From Opitutaceae bacterium (GTDB lineage Bacteria; Verrucomicrobiota; Verrucomicrobiia; Opitutales; Opitutaceae), in contig JACKPU010000001.1 in the NCBI GenBank assembly GCA_024233285.1, positions 558,001 through 622,000 on the forward strand: DNA of 64,000 nt. Direction: 5' to 3'. Positions 17,750 through 24,645 of the stretch are shown here, one piece after another. The position numbers were made by a program, and so were the translations under genes. Within the stretch, counting starts at the first letter, position 1; each line of letters opens with the position of its first letter. The notes beneath the pieces were generated by a model. It saw nothing but the letters and a program-made list of their open reading frames with translations, was not told where the DNA came from and did not search any database.

Positions 17750-19534
17750 CTAGGGTTCGGATGGCCGCGGCAGTCGCTTGCGCAGAGCCTCGACCCGTGA
17801 TCGCAACGCCGGAGGCAGATCAACCTTTTCCAAGTCTACGACCAGTGCCTCCGCCAGCGCGGGTTGGCTCTCATCGATGAATTTCCGGGCACGCACCGTG
17901 AGGTTGTAGTATTGAATTACTCGTTTCGCATTCCGATATCGTTCCATCGTCGCGGGCATCAGCGGGTTTTGCGCCTGAATGCCGTTAAAGGCCGCCCCGG
18001 CCTCCATAAATTCTCCCCGGCTCACCGCGTCTTCCACCGCCAGCAGGCGCTCTTCGGCGTCGAGCTGCGCCCGCAACCAGTTGAGGTAGGACTGCACATA
18101 AGCCGTGTCATCGGGGCCGGGCTTCATGGCCTCCATTTGCTCGCTGGCCCCGGTCAAGTCACCGTGACGCCACCGCCACGCAATGAGCCCCAGCCGCAAG
18201 ACCGTGTCGTCGGGATGCCGCTCCCTGGCTTTTTCGATCAAGCGCCGGTCAGCCTCGCGCGCGGGGTTGACGGACGGCATGAGGCTGGCCATCAAGCGCG
18301 GCGCTTGCAGCGATTCCGGATAGACCCGCGCCACGCCGGCCAAGAGATCGGCGGCGCGCACCGCCTGCTTCCCCGGGATGATGATGCCGCCGGACGAGCG
18401 GATGCCTTCGTTGATCACATCCATGCACCATTGCAAGCGCATCGCATGGTTCTTGGTGCCCAGGTCGATGGCCTTGGTCAGCGACTCCGCCGCCAGGCCG
18501 GGTTGCTGGGTCAGCAAGGCATACAACCAGCGCACCTCGGAGGGGCCGGGATCGTCCGGCGGTAATTCTTGCGCCGCCAAGTCAATCATGCGCAAGGCCT
18601 CGTCGCGATCCGCGCCCGACAGCTGCACGAAGAAACGCGCGCGATTAAGATCCCATAGGCCCGTTGTCGCCGGGTGCGCCGCGACCGCGGCGTGCTGCTT
18701 GCGCACATCACTGGTCACGCGCACGACACCGTAGGAGTTGTCCCGCACCTCGCGGCGCAACGCCGCGTTCATCGCCGAGACGGAAAGCCCGGTGCCCTCC
18801 GCAAACGCGCGCTCCTTGGGCATGCCGGTCGCCGCCAATTCCTGATAGCGGGTGATGCCCGCGAAGCCGTTCCATTTGCCGTCTCGTATGGCCAGGGTGC
18901 GCACCGCGAGCCAGGCCAAGGCGGGCGGCAGGGAGGCGCGTTCCAAGTTGAAATCAAAATCGTCCGCGTAGTTCTTGAGCACACCGACATTGTGCTCGTT
19001 GCGCTGGCCTACCGTGATCCAGCCGCCCCGGATGGCGGCTTCCCCGAACAAGTGCAGGAAGCCTTGGACGACCCAGTGGTCGTAAGCCACCCCGGCCGAC
19101 GACAGCAGCCACATCGCGAGCGCCCCGCGAACCTTGGCCTCGGCGTCACTGGAACCCGCCGCCAACGACAACGCGATCATGGGCTGGCGTCCCAACCCGA
19201 CCGACTGCACCCAGAGTCGCTCCGGGGCATAGCCCATAACAGGCCGCCGGGTCGGCGACAAGAGTTCGTCAAAATCACGATCCTTTTCCACGAGCAAAAC
19301 CGTGAGGGGCAGGACCTGTTCGTCACCCAAGCCGATGAGCTGCTGCGCCGCCCGCCGCTGCAGGTCGAATTTCTCCACCCATGACACGACCTTGCGCTCG
19401 CTCCGGACGTTGGTGAGCACCGTGTAAACCCCCATGTCGATTTGCCGGACGGCCGACTCCGCCGCAGCGGAGCGCAGGGCCCAACCCGTTAAAAACAACG
19501 CCGCCAAGGCCAGCCGAAAGATCAGGAGTTTCAT
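17750..19534 (-). CDS. Secreted helical-repeat protein of unknown function
   Basis: A 594-residue protein with a signal peptide (MKLLIFRLALAALFLTGWAL, cleavage near SAAAES); a start two codons earlier is also possible. After it come RQIDMGVYTVLTNV and VVSWVEKFDLQRRAAQQLIG, which resemble the opening of verrucomicrobial secreted proteins with degenerate metallopeptidase-like domains. No HExxH zinc motif is visible. The second half (about 330-590) is rich in paired helices such as AADLLAGVARVYPESLQAPRL and DTVLRLGLIAWRWRHGDLTGA, typical of TPR-like repeats. Function is not recognised. It lies alone on the minus strand between repeat-rich segments, and its codon use looks like normal chromosomal genes. 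Confidence 0.7.
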   Translation of the reverse strand: MKLLIFRLALAALFLTGWALRSAAAESAVRQIDMGVYTVLTNVRSERKVVSWVEKFDLQRRAAQQLIGLGDEQVLPLTVLLVEKDRDFDELLSPTRRPVMGYAPERLWVQSVGLGRQPMIALSLAAGSSDAEAKVRGALAMWLLSSAGVAYDHWVVQGFLHLFGEAAIRGGWITVGQRNEHNVGVLKNYADDFDFNLERASLPPALAWLAVRTLAIRDGKWNGFAGITRYQELAATGMPKERAFAEGTGLSVSAMNAALRREVRDNSYGVVRVTSDVRKQHAAVAAHPATTGLWDLNRARFFVQLSGADRDEALRMIDLAAQELPPDDPGPSEVRWLYALLTQQPGLAAESLTKAIDLGTKNHAMRLQWCMDVINEGIRSSGGIIIPGKQAVRAADLLAGVARVYPESLQAPRLMASLMPSVNPAREADRRLIEKARERHPDDTVLRLGLIAWRWRHGDLTGASEQMEAMKPGPDDTAYVQSYLNWLRAQLDAEERLLAVEDAVSRGEFMEAGAAFNGIQAQNPLMPATMERYRNAKRVIQYYNLTVRARKFIDESQPALAEALVVDLEKVDLPPALRSRVEALRKRLPRPSEP

Positions 19535-19691
19535 GGGCAACGAACACCAAAATCACTGCGCCTCACCCCCGGCGCAAGCCCGCATCCCGCCATCACGGCC
19601 ACCATCGGCCGAGCCGGTGCCATCATGCCAGGTTGCCCCGCCGGAGCGTCGCCAGCGCCTTGGCGTCCACCTGGACGTGCTTGATCTGCGC

Positions 19692-19753
19692 GGGTCAAAA
19701 AAGGCGGGTCAAAAGGGCAATCAAAAAAGGGTCAATGTTTTACTCGTGCGGTC
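19692..19753 (+). repeat. GGGTCAA-type array plus dispersed motif C, copy 3
   Basis: Several GGGTCAAAA units lead into GGTCAATGTTTTACTCGTGC-GGTC (19729-19753), the reverse of the motif in repeat B. The AraC stub starts at the next base. Upstream, 19541-19691 holds only a short minus-strand unrecognised reading tail (KHVQVDAKALATLRRGNLA, stop at 19623-19625) that ends against this array. Confidence 0.8.
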
Positions 19754-20047
19754 ATGCGCACATCGCGCGCCAAGCGCATGACCACGCTGGAGGGAATCGC
19801 CGCCGCCGGCCTCAAGGTATCAAGCGTGTGCCGGCACTTCCGCCGGTTCCATGATTGCAGCCCGTATCGCTACCTCTTGCCGCGCAAGATGACCCACGCG
19901 GCGGAGGACCTCGTGGAAAACGGCGGCTTGGTCAAGGAAGCCGCGCAAAGGGTGGGGTTCAACGACCCCTTCCATTTCTCCCGCTGTTTCAAGTCCGTCC
20001 ACGGCGTCGCCCCCCGCGACCTGCCCCGCTACCGCCGCGTCAATTGA
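19754..20047 (+). pseudogene. AraC-family regulator reduced to its DNA-binding domain
   Basis: Ninety-seven codons hold almost only the two helix-turn-helix motifs of an AraC/XylS regulator: LEGIAAAGLKVSSVCRHFRR, SPYRYLLPRKM, then GLVKEAAQRVGFNDPFHFSR and CFKSVHGVAPRDLPRYR. The N-terminal sensory domain is absent, and the 5' end abuts dispersed motif C. Such a stub could still bind DNA if translated, but the abrupt junction with a repeat marks it as a decapitated gene. Confidence 0.82.
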
Positions 20048-20053
20048 ATTAAT

Positions 20054-20098
20054 CCGCCAGCCGCAAAGTAACCTAATAGGTTACTTTGTGACTGGCGG
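20054..20098. repeat. Palindrome, copy 1 (extended hairpin)
   Basis: Twelve-base arms CAAAGTAACCTA / TAGGTTACTTTG around a single A (20064-20088), nested within CCGCCAG / CTGGCGG. The whole forms an imperfect hairpin of about 45 bp just after the AraC stub. No U-tract follows, so it is not an ordinary terminator. Confidence 0.9.
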
Positions 20099-20187
20099 GG
20101 CACGGTATCCCAGGAAGGGGAGTGGTTTCGAAATAGCTCTGTGGATTCTCATGATCCCCCGAATGGGTGACGGAGGTGGTGAGAGGA

Positions 20188-20212
20188 CAAAGTAACCTAA
20201 TAGGTTACTTTG
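20188..20212. repeat. Palindrome, copy 2
   Basis: The same 25-bp palindrome as at 20064-20088, identical base for base, 124 bp further on and without the outer CCGCCAG arms. The sequence between the copies has no recognisable gene. Confidence 0.9.
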
Positions 20213-20257
20213 TTTGGGTAGGTGGGGCCAAGCAAAAGACGGCAGGCAACCATGGCA

Positions 20258-20283
20258 GGGGGCAATGTTTTACTCTTGTGGTC
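20258..20283 (+). repeat. Dispersed motif C, copy 4
   Basis: GGGGGCAATGTTTTACTCTT-GTGGTC, the same motif as at 14747, 15541, 19729 and 20725. It lies 58 bp before the nuclease stub. Confidence 0.85.
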
Positions 20284-20341
20284 AGGGTTTTCAGAGGGGG
20301 GCGGACATGGGTAACCCCTCCCTTTTTTACCCAAACTCCAT

Positions 20342-20491
20342 AGGTTTGTGACTGCGCGCAACAAGGCGCGTGATCGAAAGGTGGATCGATTGTTACGCGC
20401 CAAAGGTTGGACCGTGCGGCGCGTGTGGGAGCATGACCCGTGCAAGCGCGATGAGACGAAACGGGTGCGCCGGTTGAAGCGGTGGTTATGA
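20342..20491 (+). pseudogene. C-terminal stub of a Vsr-like (very short patch repair) endonuclease
   Basis: Forty-nine codons encode FVTARNKARDRKVDRLLRAK and GWTVRRVWEHDPCKRDETKR before the stop. The pattern N-x-x-R-D-x-x-V-x-x-x-L-x-x-x-G-W-x-V-x-R-x-W-E is the C-terminal part of Vsr-type DNA mismatch endonucleases and related restriction-fold nucleases. The catalytic Asp and zinc-site region is missing. Upstream lies dispersed motif C. It is a relic, possibly of a restriction-modification locus. Confidence 0.65.
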
Positions 20492-20591
20492 GGTTTGGTC
20501 TCACGCGGCGGCGCGGAGGCCCAAAACAAATTGAAAGACCAAGAATCCGGCTTTGGTGATTTTTGAGCTTTTTGTGGCCATTCGCTGAACC

Positions 20592-20655
20592 GGCGGGCAA
20601 GGGACTGCCCGCCCTACCGTTGGATCAGCCCACGGACGAGCAGGGCCGCTCGTCC
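20592..20655 (+). repeat. Two small hairpins with AGGGAC/AGGGCC loops
   Basis: GGCGGGCA-AGGGAC-TGCCCGCC (20592-20613) and GGACGAGC-AGGGCC-GCTCGTCC (20634-20655). Both have perfect 8-bp stems of unrelated sequence and the same loop type as the hairpin in repeat family A. Confidence 0.9.
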
Positions 20656-20724
20656 CTCCCCGATAAACCTCTGCGGCTCCGAGTCTTGTCGTGAGGGCCA
20701 AACTTCATCACGAGGGCCTGAAAT

Positions 20725-20750
20725 GGGGTCAATGTTTTACCCTTGCGGTC
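20725..20750 (+). repeat. Dispersed motif C, copy 5
   Basis: GGGGTCAATGTTTTACCCTT-GCGGTC. The similarity to copy 3 continues for about 20 bp (GCGCATCGCGCGCCAA against GCACATCGCGCGCCAA). No gene stub follows that I can name. Confidence 0.85.
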
Positions 20751-20865
20751 AGGCGGCGCATCGCGCGCCAACACCAACGTTGCCTCTCAGGCTGCGGCAC
20801 GCGTCGCGACAGCCTTCGACGGACTCATGCCAAATTTTTCGTGGCTGATGGACGAAAGGTCCGGT

Positions 20866-20953
20866 GGCGCGTTGCATCCCGGTTGCCGGCCGAGGGACCG
20901 GCCGGCCTACCTCATGCATCGAACCAGATAAAGGCCCATGGCGGGGGGAATTG
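20866..20953 (+). repeat. Dispersed repeat family A, copy 2
   Basis: Starts GGCGCGTTGCATCCCGG, then the GCCGGCCG-AGGGAC-CGGCCGGC hairpin (20885-20906), CTACCTCATGCATCGAACC, AGATAAAGGCCCATGG and GGGAATTGG. Confidence 0.9.
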
Positions 20954-21107
20954 GGTATACGCCGTCTGCTTCCTCGTCCGCTGGCGCTCCGTCCGGTGGG
21001 AGTGCCGCCCCGTGGGCGGCGGCGTGCGCTCGAAGGACCGGGCGCGGAACGCGGCGCTTCGACGGGCCCTCTCATGCGCCCACCGGGGAAAGTCCGTCAC
21101 CCGGGCC

Positions 21108-22592
21108 CTACGCCGGCCGGGCCAGCAGTTGCATGAAGTCCCGCACCGGGAGTTGCTCGAGCCGGGCGCGATCCGCGAACAGGGCCATGAGCTCGTCCGC
21201 CTGGGTTGCGCCAAAATGGGCGGAAAACGCGGCGGCGGCCTTCGCCCGAAGCAGCGGGATGCCCTCGGCCCGGCGGCGCCGGTGCCCAAGGGGAAAGCAC
21301 ACCTCGATCCGCTCAGTCTGCGTGCCGTCGCGGAAAAACACCTGCACGGCGTTGGCGATGGATCGTTTGTCCGGGTCGAGATAATCCGCGGAATACTGGC
21401 GGTTTTCGCCCACCTTCATCTTGGCCCGCAAGTCGTCGATGCGGGGATCGGCGGCGGCGGCGTTTTCGTAGTGGTCGGCCGTGAGTTGCCCATGGATCAG
21501 GCCGATCGCGGTCATGTATTGGATGCAATGATCGCGGTCCGCCGGGTTGTGCAGCGGCCCGGTCTTGTCGATGATGCGCATGGCGGACTCGTGCGTGGTG
21601 ATCTCGACCCGCTCGATCTCCCCGAGCCGGTCCCGCACCCGCGGGTGGAGCCGTAGCGCACACTCGACCGCGGTTTGCGCGTGAAACTCGGCGGGGAAGG
21701 AGATTTTGAACAACACGTGCTCCATCACGTAGCTGCCGAGCGGCCGGGCCAGCGTCACCGGCCGGCCGCCGAAGGACACGTCTTGAAACCCCCAGGTCTT
21801 GGCGGTGAGGGCGGAGGGGTAGCCCATCTCGCCGGCCATGGCGATGAGGGCGAGGCGGACGGCGCGGCTCGTGGCATCGCCGGCGGCCCAGGATTTGCGC
21901 GAGCCAGTGTTGGGGGCGTGGCGGTAGGTCCGCAAGGCGGAGCCGTCGAGCCAGGCGTGCGAGATGGCGTTGACGACTTGCTCGCGCGAGCCGCCGAGCA
22001 GGGTGGTGGCAACCGCGGTCGAGGCGACCCGGACGAGCAGCACGTGGTCCAGCCCGGCGCGATTAAACGAATTGGCCAAGGCCAGGACGCCCTGGATCTC
22101 GTGCGCCTTGATCATGGCGGTCAGGATGTCGCGCATGGTCAGCGGGTCGCGCCGCGGGGGCAGCGCCCGGGTAAACGCGGCCATGGGCGCGCCCGCCGCC
22201 TGGTTCCGGCTCAGCCAGTCGGCGGTGGCGAGAATTGCCCCGAGGTTGTCCGAGGGGTGTCCCCATTCGGCGGCGAGCCAAGTGTCGTTGAAATCGAGCC
22301 AGCGCACGATGGTGCCGATGTCGAAGGCGGCCTGCACCGGATCGAGCTCGTAAGCGGTCCCCGGGATGCGGCTGCCGTTGACGATGCTCGTGCCGGGCAC
22401 CACCGGGCCGAGCAGTTTGGCGCAGACCGGGTAGGCCAGGGCCATGATACCGCAGGCCAGCGTGTCGGCCAGGCACCAGCGCGCGGTGTCGTAGGCCTCG
22501 TCGCTGGTCAGGCGGGCGTTGAGCGCATAGTCGGCCAGCTCGACGAGCAGCTGGTCGAACGCGGGGCGTTCGTTGGAGAGGTGGGGGGACAT
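21108..22592 (-). CDS. prpD: 2-methylcitrate dehydratase PrpD
   Basis: A 494-residue MmgE/PrpD-family enzyme that dehydrates 2-methylcitrate to 2-methylaconitate. The start at 22592 (MSPHLSNERPAFDQLLVELA) is chosen because an upstream extension would overlap prpC and be of low complexity. Family marks are ARWCLADTLACGIMALAYP, GSRIPGTAYELDPVQAAFD, DIGTIVRWLDFNDTWLAAEW, ALRTYRHAPNTGSRKSW-AAGDA and FHAQTAVECALRLHP. The length is close to the usual 483. It is the last gene of the prp operon, 14 bp after prpC. No AcnD/PrpF pair is present, consistent with use of PrpD. Confidence 0.93.
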   Translation of the reverse strand: MSPHLSNERPAFDQLLVELADYALNARLTSDEAYDTARWCLADTLACGIMALAYPVCAKLLGPVVPGTSIVNGSRIPGTAYELDPVQAAFDIGTIVRWLDFNDTWLAAEWGHPSDNLGAILATADWLSRNQAAGAPMAAFTRALPPRRDPLTMRDILTAMIKAHEIQGVLALANSFNRAGLDHVLLVRVASTAVATTLLGGSREQVVNAISHAWLDGSALRTYRHAPNTGSRKSWAAGDATSRAVRLALIAMAGEMGYPSALTAKTWGFQDVSFGGRPVTLARPLGSYVMEHVLFKISFPAEFHAQTAVECALRLHPRVRDRLGEIERVEITTHESAMRIIDKTGPLHNPADRDHCIQYMTAIGLIHGQLTADHYENAAAADPRIDDLRAKMKVGENRQYSADYLDPDKRSIANAVQVFFRDGTQTERIEVCFPLGHRRRRAEGIPLLRAKAAAAFSAHFGATQADELMALFADRARLEQLPVRDFMQLLARPA

Positions 22593-22606
22593 GAGAGGGG
22601 CGCGCG

Positions 22607-23779
22607 TCAGCTTCTGGCGGCGAGAGGCACAAAGGGGCGCGGGGCGGGGCCGACATAATCGGCGCCGGGGCGGATGATTTTTCCGTCGATGCGTTGTTCG
22701 ATGATGTGGGCGGCCCAGCCGGCGGTGCGCGCGATGACAAAGAGCGGGGTGAACAGCAACCGGGGCACGCCGAGCCGCTCGTAGGCGACGGCGCTGAACC
22801 AGTCGAGGTTGGGGAACATGCGTTTCTCCTCCCACATCACGGTCTCGACGCGCTCGGCGATGTCGAACAACGCGGGATCGCCGGCCTCGGCGGAGAGATC
22901 CCGCGCGATCTCCTTGATCACGACGTTGCGCGGGTCGGCGATCGTGTAAACGGGGTGGCCGAAACCGATGACGATCTCCTTGCGCAGGATGCGCGCGCGG
23001 ATGTCCGCCGCGGCCTCGTCCGGCGTTTGATAGCGCCGCTGCACGTCCAGCGCGGCCTCGTTGGCGCCGCCGTGCTTGGGGCCGCGCAGGGCGCCGATCG
23101 CGCCGGTGATGCAGGAGTGGAAGTCCGACCCGGTGCCGGCGATCACCCGGCTGGTGAAGGTCGAGGCGTTGAATTCGTGCTCGGCGTAGAGGATGAGCGA
23201 GCGGTCCAGCGCCGCCACGTGGGCGGGCGAGGCCGGCCGCTGGTGGAGCAGGCGCAGGAAGTGCCCGGCGATGGTCTCGTCCGCGGTCTCGACCTCGATC
23301 CGGCGGCCCGAGTGCGCGAAGTGGTGCCAGTAGAGCAGCATCGAGGGGAAGCAGGCCAGCAGCCGGTCGGCGATGGCCCGGGCCGCCTCGACCATCGACG
23401 CGCCGCCGGCGGGCGGCGGCAGGACCTCGGTTTCCAGGTTGCCGAGCACCGAACAGCCGGTGCGCAGCACGTCCATCGGGTGTGCGGTGGCGGGCAACTG
23501 CTCCAGCACGGCGCGCAGGGCGGCCGGCAGTCCGCGTCGCGACTGGAGCCCGCGGCGGTAGTCCCGCAGCCGCGCGGCCGTCGGGAGGGTCTCGTGGATG
23601 AGAAGGTGGGCGACCTCTTCGTAGGTGGCCGACGCCGCGATCTCCTTGATGTCGTAACCGCGGTAGTGGAGGTCATTGCCTGAGTGGCCCACCGTGCAGA
23701 TCGCGGTGTGCCCGGCGCTGACCCCGGAGAGGGCGACGGATTTCTTGGCTTTGAAAACAGGAGCGGGATTTGATGACAT
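22607..23779 (-). CDS. prpC: 2-methylcitrate synthase PrpC
   Basis: A 390-residue citrate-synthase-family enzyme joining propionyl-CoA and oxaloacetate to 2-methylcitrate. The start at 23779 gives MSSNPAPVFKAKKSVALSGV and then GHSGNDLHYRGYDIKEIAA, a normal short-form PrpC N-terminus. Active-site elements are GAIGALRGPKHGGANEA (first His), VIGFGHPVYT (second His) and FPNLDWFSA (Asp). The neighbours prpB and prpD distinguish it from plain citrate synthase GltA. Confidence 0.93.
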   Translation of the reverse strand: MSSNPAPVFKAKKSVALSGVSAGHTAICTVGHSGNDLHYRGYDIKEIAASATYEEVAHLLIHETLPTAARLRDYRRGLQSRRGLPAALRAVLEQLPATAHPMDVLRTGCSVLGNLETEVLPPPAGGASMVEAARAIADRLLACFPSMLLYWHHFAHSGRRIEVETADETIAGHFLRLLHQRPASPAHVAALDRSLILYAEHEFNASTFTSRVIAGTGSDFHSCITGAIGALRGPKHGGANEAALDVQRRYQTPDEAAADIRARILRKEIVIGFGHPVYTIADPRNVVIKEIARDLSAEAGDPALFDIAERVETVMWEEKRMFPNLDWFSAVAYERLGVPRLLFTPLFVIARTAGWAAHIIEQRIDGKIIRPGADYVGPAPRPFVPLAARS

Positions 23780-23801
23780 GGCGCGGGTTTGTTGACGAGC
23801 T

Positions 23802-24635
23802 TCAGCGCGGGGGCTGGTAATCGAGGGTTTGATAAAGATCGGCGCGGGTTTGCATGCGGTTGAGCACGGCCTGCTGGGTGCCGTCGCGCCGGATGCGGTC
23901 ATAAACCTCCAGCGAGGCCGCCGCCGCCGCGCGACTGGCGCTGAGCGGATAAAGCACCAAGCCGACGCCCGCCGCGGCAAGTTGCTCGACCGTGAAGCAG
24001 GGCGTCTGGCCAAACTCGGTGATATTGGCCAGCACGGGCACCGCGAGCGCCGCGGTGAAAACGCGGTAGTCCTCCAGCGTGCGCAGCGCCTCGGCAAAGA
24101 TCATGTCCGCGCCGGCCGCCACGTAGGCCTGCGCGCGGGCGATGGCGGCGGGGATGCCCTCGCCCGCCGCCGCGTCGGTGCGGGCCATGACCACAAAATC
24201 GGGGTCGGGCTTGCCGCTTGCCGCGGCCTCCACCCGCCCGACCATCTCGGCCGTCGCGACCAATTGTTTCCCGGGCAGGTGGCCGCAGCGCTTTGCCGGC
24301 AACTGGTCCTCGATATGGATGGCGGCCACGCCGGCCCGCGCGAGGGCGCGCACCGCGGCGGCCGGGTCGTCCCACCCGGTGTCGATGTCGACCAACAGCG
24401 GGAGGTCGACGCGCCCGGTGATGCGCCGGGCGTCGATCAACACGTCGTCCAGCCCGGTCTGGCCGGTGTCGGCGATCCCGCGGGAGTGATTCGCCACGCC
24501 CGCGCCCGAGAGATACAGGGCGCGGAAACCGGCCCGCTGGGCGAGCAGGGCGGCGTAGGCGTTGATGGCGCCGGCCACTTGCAGCGGCTTTTCGGCGGCC
24601 AGGGCGGAACGGAAGCGGAAACCGGCGGATGACAT
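23802..24635 (-). CDS. prpB: 2-methylisocitrate lyase PrpB
   Basis: A 277-residue member of the isocitrate-lyase/PEP-mutase superfamily that splits 2-methylisocitrate into pyruvate and succinate. Visible marks: AGAINAYAALLAQRAGFRAL, DIDTGWDDPAAAVRAL (Mg-binding Asp), HIEDQLPAKRCGHLPGK with catalytic Cys117 in the KRCGH signature, and VVMARTDAAAGEG. The chosen Met keeps the family's usual SAGxxFR start; a Met six codons upstream (24653) would slightly overlap prpE. Confidence 0.94.
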   Translation of the reverse strand: MSSAGFRFRSALAAEKPLQVAGAINAYAALLAQRAGFRALYLSGAGVANHSRGIADTGQTGLDDVLIDARRITGRVDLPLLVDIDTGWDDPAAAVRALARAGVAAIHIEDQLPAKRCGHLPGKQLVATAEMVGRVEAAASGKPDPDFVVMARTDAAAGEGIPAAIARAQAYVAAGADMIFAEALRTLEDYRVFTAALAVPVLANITEFGQTPCFTVEQLAAAGVGLVLYPLSASRAAAAASLEVYDRIRRDGTQQAVLNRMQTRADLYQTLDYQPPR

Positions 24636-24645
24636 GGGCGGTGGG

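Larger units (their letters stand above)
20492..21107. other. Gene-free repeat stretch
   Basis: About 615 bp without a credible gene. It holds the two small hairpins, dispersed motif C (copy 5), repeat A (copy 2), and GC-rich sequence up to the prpD stop. Open frames here have atypical composition and no family pattern. Confidence 0.7.
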
